This document shows positions 16,585 to 24,710 of a stretch of DNA of 40,000 nucleotides, piece after piece; within the stretch, counting starts at the first letter, position 1, and the number at the start of each line of letters is the position of its first letter. The translations under genes and the position numbers were made by a program. The stretch comes from Ponticaulis sp. (GTDB lineage: Bacteria > Pseudomonadota > Alphaproteobacteria > Caulobacterales > Hyphomonadaceae), in contig NZUJ01000046.1 of assembly GCA_002701295.1 (NCBI GenBank), positions 1 through 40,000 on the forward strand, written 5' to 3'. The notes under the pieces are model-generated. The model did no database searches and had not been told where the DNA came from. It saw only the letters and a program-made list of their open reading frames with translations.

Positions 16585-17712
16585 TTACCAAGTGCCTTTT
16601 GGCCAATTCACAGACTTAAACTCAGCTAACCTCGCATTTCCGTAAGTGGAATCAACGTATCGAGCCCAATGAATTAGTCCCAACACATGTGCATGGACAG
16701 TGGTGATGCTGGAATTTCGTGCTTTGGCATGTGCGGAGGGACCAGACGGTTTCATCAAGTAATAAAGATGCATTCTGAGATTGTTTTTGAACTCGCTTGT
16801 CAGCCGCGGCCTTTCTGTGTCGACCAAGAGGCCTAAGACAATCTTTCGGTCGCCTGGCTTTCGAATGACGCTCTTTCGCGGATTAGGGTCAAAGCCGTGA
16901 GCTCTCAATATTCTGAAAACTTGCCGTCTTATCTGAATGAGGGTGTCAAGTCCGCAATCGTCATCAGAAGATATCGCAATATCGTCTGCATACCTTGTGA
17001 ACCTCAAATCATATTCAGCACAGCAGGATGCAATTTCGTGATCAACTTTGCGCATAGCAAGGTTAGCCAACATCGGGCTAGAAGGCGCACCTTGAGGAAG
17101 CCGCCCAATGCGATTGCTTTGGTAGTCTTCAATCTTCCGTTCTTTACTGACAAGTGAAGCAGAATCAGTAGACGGAATCGTACAAATTCTAGCGAGTTCA
17201 AAAGCCAGTAACTTCTGGAAGCCGATTCCATAGAAAATATCGTAAACTTCGTGCTCAGAAACTGAGTGGAAAAAATCTTTGATATCGACCTTCAGCAGCC
17301 ACTTGGTGTTACGGTGTTCCGCTGCAGCCGCATACGGGCTACTTCCCGGATGAAACGCGAAGCTATGCTCGCTTGGATGGACATGAGATATGATATTTTC
17401 GACAAGCCATCTTTGAACGAGCCTAAGCTCGTTACAAGGAACATTGATTTCTCTAAAGCCGCGGCTCGGCGAATTCTTTTTTAGATAAAAGGTAGTGTAA
17501 GTGTACGGAAATTTTCTTCCGATCACCAATCGAAGAAATTTAAAGTCCGCCCCAACAATCTGACAAAAATGTCTGAGGGTGAAGATTGGATAGATACTGT
17601 CGCTTGTACTTCGAATACGAAGCAGTACCCTGACCAATCTGCTGAATAGCGGCTGAGCAACTGCAAAAGATACTAATTTCGCTTTGTATTGTTGAAGGCT
17701 CGGAAAACGCAT
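16585..17712 (-). CDS. retron-type reverse transcriptase
   Basis: A 375-residue RNA-directed DNA polymerase of the retron class. Motifs in order: FREINVPCNELRLVQRWL (RT1-2 region), catalytic Asp143/Asp146 in LKVDIKDFFHSV (RT3), RLPQGAPSSPMLANL (RT4, 204-218), YADD (241-244, RT5), and NPRKSVIRKPGDRKIVLGLLV (RT6-7). Retron hallmarks are present but degenerate: AAAEH (129-133) at the NAxxH position and VLG in place of VTG. A C-terminal HAHVLGLIHWARYVD resembles the retron thumb. No maturase, endonuclease or integrase domain is attached, which argues against a group II intron or retrotransposon. GC is about 43% in sampled lines, well below the ~62% sampled in uvrB. It follows a structured 176-base spacer and the PRTase-like gene. 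Confidence 0.9.
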   Translation of the reverse strand: MRFPSLQQYKAKLVSFAVAQPLFSRLVRVLLRIRSTSDSIYPIFTLRHFCQIVGADFKFLRLVIGRKFPYTYTTFYLKKNSPSRGFREINVPCNELRLVQRWLVENIISHVHPSEHSFAFHPGSSPYAAAAEHRNTKWLLKVDIKDFFHSVSEHEVYDIFYGIGFQKLLAFELARICTIPSTDSASLVSKERKIEDYQSNRIGRLPQGAPSSPMLANLAMRKVDHEIASCCAEYDLRFTRYADDIAISSDDDCGLDTLIQIRRQVFRILRAHGFDPNPRKSVIRKPGDRKIVLGLLVDTERPRLTSEFKNNLRMHLYYLMKPSGPSAHAKARNSSITTVHAHVLGLIHWARYVDSTYGNARLAEFKSVNWPKGTW

Positions 17713-17888
17713 TTACTTCGTCCCACCTGTGGTGGGTGACTGTTGGAACACAAAGTAAGACTTCGCCGCTCTGTGTTTCAACAGACGCGAAGCGAAATAT
17801 GTGTGTTCTTCTGGCAGAGAACAGGAAATCCCATTCCCCATGCCCGCGAGGGCCAACCGTGGCAAGTGCCACGAAATGCTAAATCGTA
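17713..17888 (-). ncRNA. candidate retron msr-msd RNA
   Basis: The spacer between the effector and reverse transcriptase genes, where retron template RNAs usually lie. Read on the minus strand it has TTAGC near its 5' end (the form of the priming-guanosine site in Ec86), then hairpin GTGGC-ACTT-GCCAC (17859-17872) and a GCCC/GGGC hairpin, as in msr. Next comes a long stem pairing 17772-17784 with 17740-17752 (12 of 13 positions, 19-nt loop), as in msd, and a perfect 6-bp hairpin (17722-17727 with 17731-17736) just before the RT start. Weak a1/a2-like pairing (GCATTT with AAATGC) reaches the RT start codon. Exact ends are not determined. Confidence 0.6.
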
Positions 17889-19100
17889 TCACCGAGCCCT
17901 CAACTGATTTGGAAAGTAATACTCATCGACCGGAAATTCAATGCGCCCATGCACATACTGGAACCTCGATACTCGGCGCAGCTCCCGACGTCCAAGTTCC
18001 GTAAGTGAGCATTTTTCAGTCGCCCAGCCGACATCAATTAGCAAACTCAAGATCTCGCGAGTAACCTCAACGGGCATACGGGTAAGAGCTGAAACATCCG
18101 ACTCGCTGCGACGTCCTGAACGCAACGCGGCCAACACTAGAGCAACTTGCCTTCCACGAGAGCCATGGAACAATCTCAATTCTGACCGAAGCGTCTCCAC
18201 TTTGAGCATATCAACGCATCGCCTTCGAACTTCGTCTTCCGGAGTTCTGAATTGATCTACTACCGAACCGGAAGCTGATCGCCTGGGGAAAAGCGCATTC
18301 CAGTCATCACTTTGCCAATGCAGAATACTTGGCGCGTTGTTCGGCACGCCATGAGAAAAAGCAATCAAAGCCCCGGTGTCCAGAAAACCGAGTGGCAACC
18401 TGCTGTGTTTCGCCGGATCGTATCGTTTACAGAGTGAGATCATTGAGGCTCGCTCTGCGCCCCGGAAGCAATTGTTTAATGTCGGAACAGCATGCCGAAC
18501 TAAAATATCATCGCACCAAGGATGGCTCTCGACCTTCGCCCTTCCGGCAACAGTATAACAATACGCAACAACCGAAAACTTTATCAGGCCATACGACCGC
18601 CAGCTTCGGAGGGTCGCGACGCTCGAAAACGAGTCCAGAAGTTCGAATATTCTTTTGCCAGAACCGATGAGGTCTGTGACAAGCACGACCCGCCGAACCT
18701 TTTTGGACCTAAGTTGATCCGGGCCGGAGTGCGAAAATACCGTGGAAGCGTGCTTGTTGCAAAATCCTTTAATCAGGTTTGCGATCGGTCCTTCACTACC
18801 TACCATTTTGTCTTTGGTGCCGTAAGGAAGCGCAGCTGGTCCCGGACCTTTTGCGCGACCTTGGGCTGAACCCTCAAAAAATGGGCCTCGAGGTGGCTCT
18901 CGCTCTGCATAAAGCGAAACTGGTAGGTTCTCTTGATTGTCCTTGAGGAGCCGCTCAAGCAGCTCATTCAGACCCATTTGAAAATCGCTGGCGCTAACCA
19001 AAAATAGATTGTCCAACAACAACTTTGCTGTCGGACGATCTACGACTTCAAAGTTATCGAGCCACTTTTCAGCAAATTCTGTTTCTGAGAGCGCCGCCAA
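17889..19100 (-). CDS. retron effector: phosphoribosyltransferase-like (PRTase-CE type) with C-terminal winged helix
   Basis: A 403-residue protein. Residues 138-150 (VVLVTDLIGSGKR) match the PRPP-binding signature of type I phosphoribosyltransferases, although the first acidic residue of the usual pair is Thr. FSHGVPNNAPSILHWQSDDWNALFPRR (248-274) resembles the conserved block of phosphoribosyltransferase-like conflict-system effectors. Residues about 315-380 (SDVSALTRMPVEVTREILSLLIDVGWATEKCSLTELGRREL) read as a winged helix. Type III retrons are known to use PRTase-like effectors; here the helix appears fused rather than separate. The start is taken as TTG at 19100, as there is no in-frame ATG between it and the uvrB stop 24 bases upstream. 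It probably senses or is held inactive by the RT-msDNA complex. Confidence 0.75.
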   Translation of the reverse strand: MAALSETEFAEKWLDNFEVVDRPTAKLLLDNLFLVSASDFQMGLNELLERLLKDNQENLPVSLYAEREPPRGPFFEGSAQGRAKGPGPAALPYGTKDKMVGSEGPIANLIKGFCNKHASTVFSHSGPDQLRSKKVRRVVLVTDLIGSGKRIFELLDSFSSVATLRSWRSYGLIKFSVVAYCYTVAGRAKVESHPWCDDILVRHAVPTLNNCFRGAERASMISLCKRYDPAKHSRLPLGFLDTGALIAFSHGVPNNAPSILHWQSDDWNALFPRRSASGSVVDQFRTPEDEVRRRCVDMLKVETLRSELRLFHGSRGRQVALVLAALRSGRRSESDVSALTRMPVEVTREILSLLIDVGWATEKCSLTELGRRELRRVSRFQYVHGRIEFPVDEYYFPNQLRAR

Positions 19101-19124
19101 AGGTCTATGTGTCCCGCAAAAATA

Positions 19125-21320
19125 TCACCCAATCAAATCCAAGTTCTCCTCGCGGAGTTTCTTAAGTTCATCTCTCAAACGAGCTGCCTCTTCGAATTCC
19201 AAATCTGCTGCCGCATCGCGCATCCGTTTTTCGAGGTCCGCGATGACAGCCTGGAGATTGTGGCCTGCACCGCCCTCGATTGCAACTGCGTCTTCCTGCA
19301 CGCCGCGTTTGGTCTTCCGCGTCTTGCCGCCGCCGAGCTGGGCGCCGGAGCCGCGCTGGTCGTTGGGCACAAAGCCTTCGAGCACATCCTTGATGCCGGA
19401 ATAGACGGTTTGCGGGGTGATGCCGTGTTCCTCGTTATGAGCCATTTGCTTGTTGCGGCGACGCTCGGTCTCTTCCATGGCGCGGGCCATAGAGTTGGTG
19501 ACCTTGTCGGCATAGAGGACGACTTTCGCCTCGGAATTCCGGGCGGCGCGGCCAATCGTCTGCACCATGGAGGTCTCGGAGCGGAGGAAGCCTTCCTTGT
19601 CTGCATCGAGAATGCCGACAAAGGCGCATTCGGGAATATCGAGGCCTTCGCGCAGCAGGTTGATGCCGATCAGCACGTCGAACACGCCCATGCGGAGATC
19701 GCGGATGATCTCGATCCGCTCCACCGTGTCGATGTCGGAGTGCATATAGCGGACCTTCACGCCCTGCTCTGTCATGTACTCCGTCAGGTCCTCAGCCATT
19801 TTCTTGGTGAGGGTGGTGACGAGCGAGCGGAAACCGCGTTCCGCCGTTGCCTTCACCTCGGCAATGACGTCGTCGACCTGGTTGGTGGTGCCGGTGGAGA
19901 CGGGGCGGACCTCGACGGGCGGGTCGATCAGGCCTGTGGGGCGGATGACTTGCTCTGAAAAGACCCCGCCTGTGCGCTCGAGCTCCCAAGGGCCGGGCGT
20001 CGCCGAGACGTGCACAGTCGGCGGGCGCATGGCGTCCCATTCCTCGAATTTGAGCGGGCGGTTGTCGAGGCAGCTCGGCAGGCGGAAGCCGTATTCGGCC
20101 AGGGTGCGCTTGCGGGAGAAGTCGCCGCGATACATGGCGCTGAGCTGGGGGATGGTCTGGTGGCTCTCATCGGTGAAGACGAGGGCGTTGTCGGGCAGGT
20201 ATTCGAACAGGGTTGGCGGCGGCTCGCCCGGTTTTCGGCCGGTGAGATAGCGGGAATAGTTCTCAATGCCATTGCAGGAGCCGGTCGCCTGGAGCATTTC
20301 GAGGTCGAACTGGGTGCGCTGTTCAATGCGCTGGGCCTCGAGGAGTTTGCCCTGCTCGTTGAAGGCGGCGATGGTTTTCTGCAGCTCGTCCTGAATGCCG
20401 GTGATGGCCTGATTGAGGGTCGGGCGCGGGGTGACATAGTGGGAGTTGGCGTAGACCTTGATCTTTTCGAGCTTCTGGATCTTCTTGCCGGTGAGCGGGT
20501 CGAATTCGGAGATGTCGTCGATCTCGTCGCCGAAGAAGCTGACCTTCCAGGCGCGGTCCTCATAGTGGGTGGGGAAGATGTCGATGACGTCGCCCTTGAC
20601 GCGGAAGGTGCCGCGGCCGAAGGCATTGTCGTTGCGCTTGTACTGGAGGGCGACAAGGTCTTTCGTGACATTGCGCGGGTCGATGCGCTGGCCGGTCTCC
20701 AGCTTGAAGGTCATGGCGGTGTAGGTCTCGACCGAGCCAATACCGTAAATACAGGAGACCGAGGCGACGATAATGACGTCGTCCCGCTCGAGAAGGGAGC
20801 GCGTGGCCGAGTGGCGCATCCGGTCGATGGCCTCGTTAATCGTGCTCTCTTTCTCGATATAGGTGTCCGAGCGCGGGACGTAGGCTTCCGGCTGGTAATA
20901 GTCGTAATAGGAGACGAAGAACTCGACGGCGTTGTCGGGGAAGAACTCCTTGAACTCACCATAAAGCTGGGCGGCGAGCGTCTTGTTCGGGGCGAGGATG
21001 AGCGCCGGGCGCTGGGTGCGCTCGATGATGTTCGCCATGGTGAAGGTCTTGCCCGATCCCGTGACGCCGAGGAGGACCTGATCATGCTCGTGCTCGTCAG
21101 TGATGCCGGTGACGAGCTCCTCAATGGCGGTGGGCTGGTCGCCCGCGGGGGCGTATTTCGAGTGCAGCTTGAAGGTGACGCCGCCCTCGGACTTCTCCCA
21201 GTCGCGCTCGGGGCGGTGAGGCGTCCAGTCAGCGGGTTGCAGCACCTCTACGGCGCCGTCCATGATGAATTGCGAAGCGGGGGCTTCTGACATGCCCCGA
21301 TTGGATGATTTTCCGGCCAT
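19125..21320 (-). CDS. uvrB: excinuclease ABC subunit B
   Basis: Damage-verification helicase of nucleotide excision repair, loaded by UvrA and recruiting UvrC. The 731-residue protein has Walker [10 protein letters not shown] (around 85-93), the DNA-inserting beta-hairpin [16 protein letters not shown]-type box [22 protein letters not shown], the QTIGRAARN motif VI, and a C-terminal UVR domain ([27 protein letters not shown]) for UvrC contact. The N-terminal ~40 residues precede the family core. ATG 21320 has no clear ribosome site; ATG 21293 (MSEAPASQF), with GGGG upstream, is a fair alternative. The retron effector follows 24 bases downstream on the same strand. Confidence 0.97.
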   Translation of the reverse strand: MAGKSSNRGMSEAPASQFIMDGAVEVLQPADWTPHRPERDWEKSEGGVTFKLHSKYAPAGDQPTAIEELVTGITDEHEHDQVLLGVTGSGKTFTMANIIERTQRPALILAPNKTLAAQLYGEFKEFFPDNAVEFFVSYYDYYQPEAYVPRSDTYIEKESTINEAIDRMRHSATRSLLERDDVIIVASVSCIYGIGSVETYTAMTFKLETGQRIDPRNVTKDLVALQYKRNDNAFGRGTFRVKGDVIDIFPTHYEDRAWKVSFFGDEIDDISEFDPLTGKKIQKLEKIKVYANSHYVTPRPTLNQAITGIQDELQKTIAAFNEQGKLLEAQRIEQRTQFDLEMLQATGSCNGIENYSRYLTGRKPGEPPPTLFEYLPDNALVFTDESHQTIPQLSAMYRGDFSRKRTLAEYGFRLPSCLDNRPLKFEEWDAMRPPTVHVSATPGPWELERTGGVFSEQVIRPTGLIDPPVEVRPVSTGTTNQVDDVIAEVKATAERGFRSLVTTLTKKMAEDLTEYMTEQGVKVRYMHSDIDTVERIEIIRDLRMGVFDVLIGINLLREGLDIPECAFVGILDADKEGFLRSETSMVQTIGRAARNSEAKVVLYADKVTNSMARAMEETERRRNKQMAHNEEHGITPQTVYSGIKDVLEGFVPNDQRGSGAQLGGGKTRKTKRGVQEDAVAIEGGAGHNLQAVIADLEKRMRDAAADLEFEEAARLRDELKKLREENLDLIG

Positions 21321-21363
21321 TGAGGGAATATGGCCGCACCCGGCGCTGAGTTCCAGTAGAATC

Positions 21364-21402
21364 CTCCGTCTCTACTGACAGGTTTTGTCAGTAGAGACGG
21401 AG
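21364..21402. repeat. perfect 17-bp inverted repeat between uvrB and the aldo/keto reductase gene
   Basis: 21364-21380 is exactly complementary to 21386-21402 with a 5-base loop. It lies 12 bases past the aldo/keto reductase stop and 43 bases before the uvrB start. Neither strand shows a T-run next to it, so it is not a standard intrinsic terminator, although it may stop or stabilise the upstream transcript. Confidence 0.8.
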
Positions 21403-21414
21403 CACTTCACACAC

Positions 21415-22449
21415 CTACACGGCTGGCGGGTTCAATTTCGCAAAGCCCTGCTGATTTCGATACGCAAAGTGCGGATATGGGGGAACGAGATCACTGACTT
21501 CATTCAGACGCGCCATCTGATCACTTGTTAGCGACCAACCGACGGCGCCGAGATTGTCCAGAAGTTGCTTCTCAGTCCGCGCTCCGATGATGACGGAGGA
21601 AACCGTCGGGCGCTGCAACAGCCAGTTCAGAGCAATCTGCGGGATCGACCTGCCCGTTTCGTCTGCGATCACCTGCATTGCGTCTACAATATCATAGAGA
21701 CGGTCCTCATCCACCGGCGGACCAAAATCTGCAGTATTGTGGAGCCGACTGGTTTCGGGAAGAGGCGTGCCTCGGCGAATCTTTCCTGTCAGTCGTCCCC
21801 AACCGAGCGGGCTCCAGATCAGGCCGCCCAGGCCCTCGCATTCAGCCAGTGGCATCAAATCCCACTCATAGTCGCGCCCAATCAGCGAGTAATAAGCTTG
21901 ATTGGCGACATAGCGCTCCAGGCCGTATCGGTCGGACACAGCAAGCGATTTCATGATTTGCCAGGCCGCAAAATTGGAAACACCCACGTATCGGACTTTA
22001 CCAGAACGCACGAGTTGATCGAGCGACTTCATGACTTCTTCGACTGGTGTGGACGCATCGAACCCATGCAACTGCAGAACGTCTATATGATCGGTTCCGA
22101 GACGTTTGAGGGATGCCTCGGTTCCAGCCGTTAATCTGTGACGCGAAGTTCCATAATCATTCGGTCCGTCGCCCATCGGCAACGCCAGTTTGGTCGACAG
22201 AAGGACCTTGTCTCTCCTCCCCTTGATCGCTTCACCAAGAACGGTTTCTGACGCACCGTCCGAATAAACATCTGCGGTGTCGAAGAGATTGACGCCATGG
22301 GCGATGCAGATGTCGATAATTCGCCGCGCTTCCGCACCTTCTGACGTTCCCCAATGACTGAATAATGGTCCGCTACCACCAAACGTTCCTGCGCCGAAAC
22401 TCAGCTCTGATACGCGCAGCCCAGAACGTCCAAGTTGCCTATATTCCAT
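21415..22449 (-). CDS. aldo/keto reductase
   Basis: A 344-residue NADPH-dependent oxidoreductase of the AKR superfamily. It starts MEYRQLGRSGLRVSELSFGAGTFGG, as in the YajO/Tas-like branch. The catalytic tetrad can be read: Asp and Tyr in LFDTADVYSDGASE, Lys in LLSTKLAL and His in LQLHGFD. VGVSNFAAWQ and the C-terminal VIIGARTEKQLLDNL (NADP phosphate-binding region) are in place. It is divergent from a LysR regulator across a 102-base AT-rich gap, the usual arrangement for a LysR-controlled target. The substrate is unknown. Confidence 0.92.
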   Translation of the reverse strand: MEYRQLGRSGLRVSELSFGAGTFGGSGPLFSHWGTSEGAEARRIIDICIAHGVNLFDTADVYSDGASETVLGEAIKGRRDKVLLSTKLALPMGDGPNDYGTSRHRLTAGTEASLKRLGTDHIDVLQLHGFDASTPVEEVMKSLDQLVRSGKVRYVGVSNFAAWQIMKSLAVSDRYGLERYVANQAYYSLIGRDYEWDLMPLAECEGLGGLIWSPLGWGRLTGKIRRGTPLPETSRLHNTADFGPPVDEDRLYDIVDAMQVIADETGRSIPQIALNWLLQRPTVSSVIIGARTEKQLLDNLGAVGWSLTSDQMARLNEVSDLVPPYPHFAYRNQQGFAKLNPPAV

Positions 22450-22551
22450 GATCGCTCTCCTAGATTTCTGATGAGATCCAAGAGTAGCTAGTCATCGACA
22501 GACATATGAATTAGACGGTATTTTAGAATATAATTTATGAAGTAATTTTAT
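22450..22551. promoter_or_regulatory. shared divergent promoter region, aldo/keto reductase and LysR
   Basis: A 102-base AT-rich gap between divergent genes. It includes a dyad-like TATT-TTAG-AATA, and a T-N11-A spacing of the LysR-box type can be read there, but no site is certain. Confidence 0.4.
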
Positions 22552-23460
22552 ATGTCAAAGCTGATCCGCAATCGCAGTGGCGAAATGGAAGTATTCGTAC
22601 ACGTGGTCGAAATGGGCGGATTTTCGTCAGCAGCAGCCCAGTTGGGAATGACGCAACCAGCTGTCAGCAAGCTGATCACCCGACTGGAAACACGTATAGA
22701 TACAAGACTTCTGGTACGTTCGACACGACAGGTCAGCCTCACAGCTGAAGGCTGTCTTTTTTATGAGCGCGCGAAAACAATCCTGACAGAAATCGACGAA
22801 GCCGAACGCATTACACGATCAGGAGAGACCCCATCGGGTCACATTCGTCTCAATACAAGCGCCGCATTCGCTCACCATATTCTTGAGCCCGCTTTACCGT
22901 CTTTCCTTGTCGCATTTCCTGAAATCGAAATTGAAATTGGTTTAACCGACGGTGTCATAGACATTCTGGCCGAACGCACAGATCTCGTGGTCCGCGCGGG
23001 ACCTCTCAAAGATTCCGGACTTGTTGCGCGGTCACTTGGTGCATCCCGCATGATGCTTGTCGCTTCTCCCAGCTATCTTGCTCAAAACGGAACCCCACAA
23101 TCCATTTCCGATCTCTCAAATCATTTTCGTGTCGGCTTTGCCTATCCAAGAGAGGTCAGGGGCTGGCAGTTCAACGAGTCTGGCAGAACAGTGGAAGTTT
23201 CACTGCGCACACGTGTCCGGGCCAATGATGGCGACGCGATGCGCCGGATGGCCGTAAATGGGCTCGGCATTGCCCGACTGACCGAATTCTCAGTTCGCAA
23301 CGATATTCAAAACGGATTGCTGAAGCCGATCATGGAGGAAGACATGATCGAAGACCATGAAGCTTTTCACGTCGTTACATCACCAGGAACGGGGCCTATG
23401 CCAGCTCGAACACGAGCGCTGATGGACTTCATGGTCTCAAACTGTCGGGTCGATCTTTGA
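22552..23460 (+). CDS. LysR-family transcriptional regulator
   Basis: A 302-residue LysR-type regulator. The N-terminal winged helix (about residues 8-66) contains FVHVVEMGGFSSAAAQLGMTQPAVSKLITRLETRIDTRLLVRSTRQVSLTAEG-type sequence. The rest is a periplasmic-binding-like effector domain (HIRLNTSAAFAHHILEPALPSFL, then ERTDLVVRAGPLKDSGLVARSLG), most like the CrgA/DhcR group. The adjacent divergent aldo/keto reductase is the likely target. The ligand is not evident. The ribosome site is weak. Confidence 0.93.
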   Translation: MSKLIRNRSGEMEVFVHVVEMGGFSSAAAQLGMTQPAVSKLITRLETRIDTRLLVRSTRQVSLTAEGCLFYERAKTILTEIDEAERITRSGETPSGHIRLNTSAAFAHHILEPALPSFLVAFPEIEIEIGLTDGVIDILAERTDLVVRAGPLKDSGLVARSLGASRMMLVASPSYLAQNGTPQSISDLSNHFRVGFAYPREVRGWQFNESGRTVEVSLRTRVRANDGDAMRRMAVNGLGIARLTEFSVRNDIQNGLLKPIMEEDMIEDHEAFHVVTSPGTGPMPARTRALMDFMVSNCRVDL

Positions 23461-23552
23461 TGTATGGTTGATCCATGAGGTGACAGTAGATGTCAGGAGC
23501 GGTGTGCGCCCTGCCCTCTTGCGTCCGGCCGGAAACATGGGAAGGTGGGTGA

Positions 23553-23855
23553 ATGATGTATCGGTTTGTGTTTTCCGTATGCGCGCTGGGCGTGATGTCC
23601 GGCTGCGAGCTGAGCCCGCCAGTCGGCGGCCCGTGCACTTATGAGGAGTCAGTTGTCTCTGGCGTGGTGACGGGCGAGACGGGCTATAACGTCACCATCA
23701 GTGGTGAGACCGGTGAATTCACCGTCTCAAAAGAGTATTTTCCGGAAGATGCCCCGCCTGTAGAGGGCGAGACATATACGTTCAGGCGGTCATTGATCGC
23801 CTCCGGCACATGCACGCCGGAAATTTATCATCTGCTTGATGAAACGGGTGACTAG
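23553..23855 (+). CDS. small putative lipoprotein
   Basis: A 100-residue product with a lipoprotein signal: MMYRFVFSVCALGVMSGC, lipid Cys18. The mature part is polar, beta-rich in appearance, with two further cysteines (CTYEES and GTCTPE) that could form a disulfide. GGAAGGTGGG lies just upstream of the double ATG. No family recognised. It overlaps the end of the convergent TetR gene by four bases. Confidence 0.7.
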   Translation: MMYRFVFSVCALGVMSGCELSPPVGGPCTYEESVVSGVVTGETGYNVTISGETGEFTVSKEYFPEDAPPVEGETYTFRRSLIASGTCTPEIYHLLDETGD

Positions 23856-24469
23856 TCCTGCTTCGCCATGGCTTCGATGCCAAGCGCAATTACGGAGAAG
23901 TGGAGATTCAGGAAGGCTAACGCTTCGTCCGCTGAATATTTCCGCATGAGAATGATCCGGAGCGAATTGCCATAGCAAAGCGCAACTGTTCCCGCGCATA
24001 GGTTTGCCTGTTTCTCTGACAGTCCCGGCTGATTGGTCTTCAGAAGATGCGCAATCAGTTTGACCTGCGGACGAACTTCATCTTCGAACTCAATTTCGTT
24101 GATCTGACGCTCTGTAATGCTGTGGATCATCATTTCGCGAGTGAGCGCAGGGTAACGAAGATCTCGTTTGAGGAAGATTTCCGCAAACTTCGACATCAGG
24201 TCAGAGAGCGAAATCTTTGTGGCGTCCTGTTCGAGCGCCTCAACCTCGTCGAGTAAAGTGACAGACTGATGGAGGAAAGCTTCGCGAAGCAGGTTACCCT
24301 TGCTACCGAAATACTGAATGATCAGCGCTGGCGAGACATCAGCATGTTCAGCGATCTTCCGAACGGTCATCTTCTCAGCGCCGACCGTCTCAATCAGGCC
24401 TAAAGCGGTTTCGAAGATTCTGACACGGGTGTCATCGGACTTTCTATCGGGAGACGTGGTTTGATCCAT
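23852..24469 (-). CDS. TetR-family transcriptional regulator
   Basis: A 205-residue regulator. Residues about 13-60 form the TetR helix-turn-helix (RVRIFETALGLIETVGAEKMTVRKIAEHADVSPALIIQYFGSKGNLLREAF pattern, with QYFGSKGNLL as the recognition-helix end). The remainder is an all-helical ligand/dimer domain without a recognisable ligand signature. It is preceded by a 240-base AT-rich noncoding gap, which may hold its own operator. The regulated gene is not apparent. Confidence 0.9.
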   Translation of the reverse strand: MDQTTSPDRKSDDTRVRIFETALGLIETVGAEKMTVRKIAEHADVSPALIIQYFGSKGNLLREAFLHQSVTLLDEVEALEQDATKISLSDLMSKFAEIFLKRDLRYPALTREMMIHSITERQINEIEFEDEVRPQVKLIAHLLKTNQPGLSEKQANLCAGTVALCYGNSLRIILMRKYSADEALAFLNLHFSVIALGIEAMAKQD

Positions 24470-24710
24470 GGCTTCTTATCTAAATAGTTACGCTAAACGC
24501 CTTCACAGATGCGTGAAAAACCTAGAACAGATGTATTTGCTTCAAATCTTAATAAATCAAATCAAATGACAGGTCTGCGACAATTTAGCCTACTCAAGAC
24601 TACAAACAATAACAAAAACGCGTTTAGGGTTAACTGGTCTTACTGTTTTTCATAATATCCACTGCACGAACATTATTATAGTTTGCTATACTACTCAGGG
24701 CAGACAAAAT
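24470..24710. other. AT-rich noncoding gap
   Basis: 241 bases, clearly richer in A and T than the neighbourhood, between the TetR start and the threonine aldolase stop (both minus strand). It probably carries the TetR promoter. No hairpin terminator or gene could be supported. Confidence 0.4.

Noticed and set aside
16585..17712. Group II intron or diversity-generating retroelement reading of the RT
   Set aside because: No maturase X or endonuclease domain, no intron domain V-like hairpin seen nearby, and no template/variable repeat pair or accessory gene. The retron reading fits better.
20010..21290. Long open + frame (426 codons) opposite uvrB
   Set aside because: It is the antisense of a highly GC-rich, clearly functional uvrB. 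Its translation is Val/Gly/Leu-rich low complexity, with no ribosome site or family features.
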